Positions 20,718 through 23,040 of a stretch of DNA of 23,040 nt are shown here, in pieces. The first letter of the stretch is position 1. Each line of letters opens with the position of its first letter. The notes below the pieces were generated by a model, which saw only the letters and a list, made by a program, of their open reading frames with translations, ran no database searches and was not told the DNA's origin. Source of the stretch: Apostichopus parvimensis (taxonomy: Eukaryota > Echinodermata > Holothuroidea > Aspidochirotida > Stichopodidae); contig KN884420.1 of assembly GCA_000934455.1 (NCBI GenBank), positions 6,468-29,507 of the forward strand. The letters run 5' to 3'. The position numbers and the translations under genes were made by a program.

Positions 20718-20795
20718 ATGCCTCAACAATTGTTCAACGGTGCTTCTATGACAGATTCAGGAAAACCCAAAAGTGGTAAACATGTCAGATTCAAG
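20718..20795 (+). CDS. Short coding first exon (26 codons), basic N-terminus with PP1-docking-like KHVRF
   Basis: The start is the first ATG after an in-frame TAA at 20706, with A at -3 (TAGGATG). The peptide begins MPQQLFNG, has a second Met at residue 11, and becomes basic towards its end (GKPKSGKHVRFK). The exon ends between codons at AAG|GTGAGC, a strong donor, in phase 0. Residues 21-25, KHVRF, fit the RVxF docking consensus for protein phosphatase 1 ([R/K]-x(0-1)-[V/I]-x-[F/W]), with basic residues upstream as is usual. This is a pattern match, not proof. The exon lies between two others of the same phase and strand, so it is probably a mutually exclusive first exon of the same gene. 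The common body is outside the window and the family is unknown. Confidence 0.6.
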
Positions 20796-22094
20796 GTGAG
20801 CTTATATTCTTGTAAATGTATTTTCAGGTTTTAATGCTAGCCATTCTTGCAACAGTCCTTTACTTAATAAGAAATCAAAGTCAGAATTGTTCTCTCTCAC
20901 CCCCTCCCCTACCCTCCCCCACCCTTTGCATCCTTGTCTGCTTTCTTAGACTTTAATCTCCATTTCTAGACTGTTATTAAAACTTTTATGTCCAGAATTG
21001 AAGAAACCTTTGGACGTTCTCAATATACTGAGGGGATGAAACTAAAAGTCACAGTCATATTTTTTTTGCCCCTTTCCCATTCTCCCACTTCCCTGCCCCA
21101 TCCTATCCCCCCTCTGCTCGTCTTAAGACTTTTAAGACTAGACCTTTTATGATGACATTTGAAAACTTTCATGGTCATGCTGGAAATCTTTTTGAGTATG
21201 GTTGATGGATAAAATAGATGACCTTTCTTTAATTTCCCACACATACATTATTAAACCAGGGTCTTAGATTATCCCACGTTTGGGATACTGTTTACTTTTG
21301 CCTTGTTATCCCTCCATTGTAACCCTATTGAAGACCACTCTACCCCTTTATTTCACCACTCCACTTTCACAAGATTGAGAATTTAATGAGCTATTGACTT
21401 GAATCGATGAAGGTGTCAACAAAGCGATAGGATTGTACAATGCTTAAAGGTGACTCAAGCAACACCATAGTGTAATATATATATCACTGTGCTTGACTAT
21501 ATTGTAAACACTAAACTTGGTGCAGGACCACCAGTGCACCCTTAGACCTCCAGACCACAATTAAGATACCTAGCAGCTACAATATACAACAGTACACTGG
21601 TTTCTAGTAACAGTACAGTGATTAGGGGGGGTTCCATTACTTGGTTTTCTAGTTTATTGTATTCTAGTTTTATTTTTGTACCCTTTTTTTGGAAACTTTT
21701 ATCGCTGTTATTCAAACAAGAGTTTTACCTCAATATTGTTTGCTCTGTTTCGTTAATCACCCCTGCTGGAATTGCATTCCAGGGAGGAGTGTCAAATAGT
21801 GTATCTGAAATATTGGATACTATATTAGCAATAACATTTCTAGGCTCTGTTACACTCTAGGATACTATATCATAATCATTCATGTGCTTCACTGTGTTCT
21901 CCTGGTGATGTGTTTGACAGTTTAATTGTAGCCTATTTTACCATGAAAGCAATAAATGTTACACTGTCTATATCGTTATCTTGTGGAACCGTGGGGAACG
22001 AAACTTAATAATAATAACAATCTACCGTGGAAACTACTAAACCAGCTGGATCGTACCCCTTAAACTTCATTGGCCCAAGGGAAGAGAAACGTTA
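20796..22094 (+). other. Presumed intron and upstream region of the third exon
   Basis: It starts at the GTGAGC donor. C/T-rich stretches near 20890-20930 and 21060-21120 give low-complexity frames on the minus strand. The AT-rich frame at 21618-21860 (plus) has no recognised domain and no splice context. TGGTGCA and TGCACC words near 21520-21540 form a small imperfect hairpin. No other gene or transposon is evident. Confidence 0.45.
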
Positions 22095-22102
22095 ATTTGC
22101 AT
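22095..22102 (+). promoter_or_regulatory. Octamer motif ATTTGCAT just upstream of the third start codon
   Basis: ATTTGCAT is the reverse complement of the octamer ATGCAAAT recognised by POU/Oct homeodomain factors. It lies 25 bp before the ATG at 22127, next to the AT-rich string ATTCATAATTA, which resembles further homeodomain-type sites. This exon lacks the CpG-rich leader of the other two, so its promoter may be of a different, more tissue-restricted type. An 8-mer alone is weak evidence. Confidence 0.35.
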
Positions 22103-22126
22103 ATTCATAATTAGCGGTTGCTCATC

Positions 22127-22264
22127 ATGGCTTGTTGTCTACCGTTCTGTTTAAATGGTGACTGTCCCTTGGAATGGGAATCAGACGAAGAAACGGGTTC
22201 TGGTAAGGTTTATCTGTCCAGTGGAGGTCCTCATCCGAGTAGCGGGTTTCTGACCTGGTTCAAG
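22127..22264 (+). CDS. Coding first exon (46 codons) with Cys-rich, probably palmitoylated N-terminus
   Basis: The ATG at 22127 has a good context (ATCATGG, A at -3, G at +4) and follows an in-frame TAG at 22112-22114. The peptide starts MACCLPFCLNGDC, with Cys at residues 3, 4, 8 and 13 among hydrophobic residues, a typical S-palmitoylation setting for membrane anchoring. An acidic segment (EWESDEE, residues 16-22) and a Ser/Gly-rich part follow. The exon ends FLTWFK at AAG|GTACGT, a strong donor, phase 0. Without splicing the frame would run on only to a stop at 22322. It shares phase, strand and terminal Phe-Lys with the exon at 20718, which supports mutually exclusive use of these first exons before a common downstream exon. 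I do not recognise the protein family. Confidence 0.6.
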
Positions 22265-22930
22265 GTACGTGCAACCCCATACAAAGTAACACTCCTGTCA
22301 CTCGGTCAGGGCTACTCTCTCTAATTCAGGTCTATAGGAGGAGTTGACAGTTTGCCAGTAGATAGCAAACTTTTAGATAAGGCACTTGCATTTTCTGCCA
22401 GTAGATATTAAGAACAATTGTACTTTTCTAGTCAGTAAATAGACATGATTACTGTACCTAGTAATAATTAAGTCCAGTCAATACTACAGCTCATTATCAC
22501 TGCTGTTATTGGGCTGCTCTGATAAGCCTATGTAGTATTAAACTGAATGTGTGTTGTAATGCAAGAAAATGCCAGTGACAACTTGATTATTGCCAGTAGA
22601 TATTGTTTTTATGTTACTTGGAATGTTTTTAGCAAGTGGCCTCTAGGCCTGTCAAACAGTGTAAGATACGTGCACTGGAAAAGAAATAGGGAGAGAAAAC
22701 GGCTTCCTCTTCAATTCTGTGCATTGTTAAGATGACATGATAAAGAGGAGAACATCTCTGTATTGAAGGGTTTGGTGGAATTCAAAAGCCTCTTGCAGAT
22801 AGTCTTATTTTAACGAATTTAAATCGTGCTATCATTTCCACATTGTTATTATTCAGCCAAATAATGTAGCCTTGATAGCCTAACAACCTAACACAAGGGC
22901 AAACCAGGGCTATCAGTAGATTGGGTAAAA
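22265..22930 (+). other. Presumed intron after the third exon
   Basis: It begins with the GTACGT donor. A 12-bp word occurs three times between 22353 and 22602 (separate entry). No acceptor followed by a coding exon is seen before the window ends, so the common second exon must lie further right. Confidence 0.45.
22353..22602 (+). repeat. Three exact copies of TGCCAGTAGATA downstream of the third exon
   Basis: TGCCAGTAGATA is found at 22353-22364, 22396-22407 and 22591-22602, with weaker relatives such as AGTCAGTAAATAG near 22430. The surrounding sequences share only a base or two beyond the word. All copies are within 340 bp of the third exon's donor. They may be remnants of a local duplication or an intronic regulatory motif. 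Confidence 0.7.
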
Positions 22931-23040
22931 AGGCTGTGGCATTAGAAGCAATGAAAGCTAGTATCTGGGAGTTTGTGGGTCGAATCTCTGGCTGGCCGAA
23001 GGTGGGTTTTTCATCCAGGAGAAATCGAAACATCCAAAAT
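22931..23040 (+). mobile_element. Candidate tRNA-derived SINE, cut by the window edge
   Basis: TGGCATTAGAAGC at 22937-22949 resembles a Pol III A box, and GGGTCGAATCT at 22977-22987 matches the B box consensus GGTTCGANTCC at 9 of 11 positions. The roughly 30-bp spacing is within the usual range. The following CTGGCTGGCCGAAGG and pyrimidine-rich GTTTTTCATCC resemble the post-tRNA part of a SINE. A proper cloverleaf is not obvious, so a functional tRNA gene is unlikely. The tail, and therefore a target-site duplication, lies beyond the window. Confidence 0.45.

Noticed and set aside
22970-22990. Functional tRNA gene at the right edge
   Set aside because: B-box-like sequence is present, but I could not form acceptor, D and anticodon stems, so a SINE-derived remnant is more likely.

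Overview
This window looks like metazoan nuclear DNA. It is AT-rich and gene-poor, has no long open reading frame, and carries scattered DNA transposons, microsatellites and long G or C runs. The only convincing coding sequence is a set of short exons that end in canonical GT splice donors. A marine deuterostome, most likely an echinoderm and perhaps a sea cucumber, is my best guess. It rests partly on an unverified recollection that the repeat at 16255-16621 resembles sequence common in holothurian genomes, so it is a guess and not an identification.

Layout. Positions 1-9640 hold no recognisable gene. They contain a probable MITE (1024-1447), several local tandem duplications, many G/C homopolymers and a nuclear-receptor-like DR1 site at 7427. 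A CpG-enriched block follows at about 9640-10210. A second CpG-enriched block, about 11020-11314, leads directly into a short coding exon (11315-11371). Positions 11372-19570 read as intronic or intergenic DNA. They include a diverged tandem duplication, a perfect 16-bp hairpin, a 1.3-kb non-autonomous hAT transposon with an exact 8-bp target-site duplication (13636-14966) and a TTAA-flanked MITE (16255-16621). A third CpG-enriched block (about 19570-20330) precedes a second coding exon (20718-20795). A third coding exon (22127-22264) follows about 1.3 kb later. The window ends in what looks like the head of a tRNA-derived SINE.

Interpretation. The three exons share several properties. Each starts at the first in-frame ATG after an upstream in-frame stop, has A at position -3, lies on the plus strand, and ends exactly between codons at a good donor (GTAAGG, GTGAGC, GTACGT). 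No coding exon with an acceptor was found between them. The simplest reading is one plus-strand gene, with its common body beyond position 23040, that uses at least three alternative promoters and first exons to give different N-termini. One N-terminus is short, acidic and aromatic. One is basic and ends in a PP1-docking-like KHVRF. One begins Met-Ala-Cys-Cys and looks suited to palmitoylation. I do not recognise the gene family, and separate genes cannot be excluded without transcript data.
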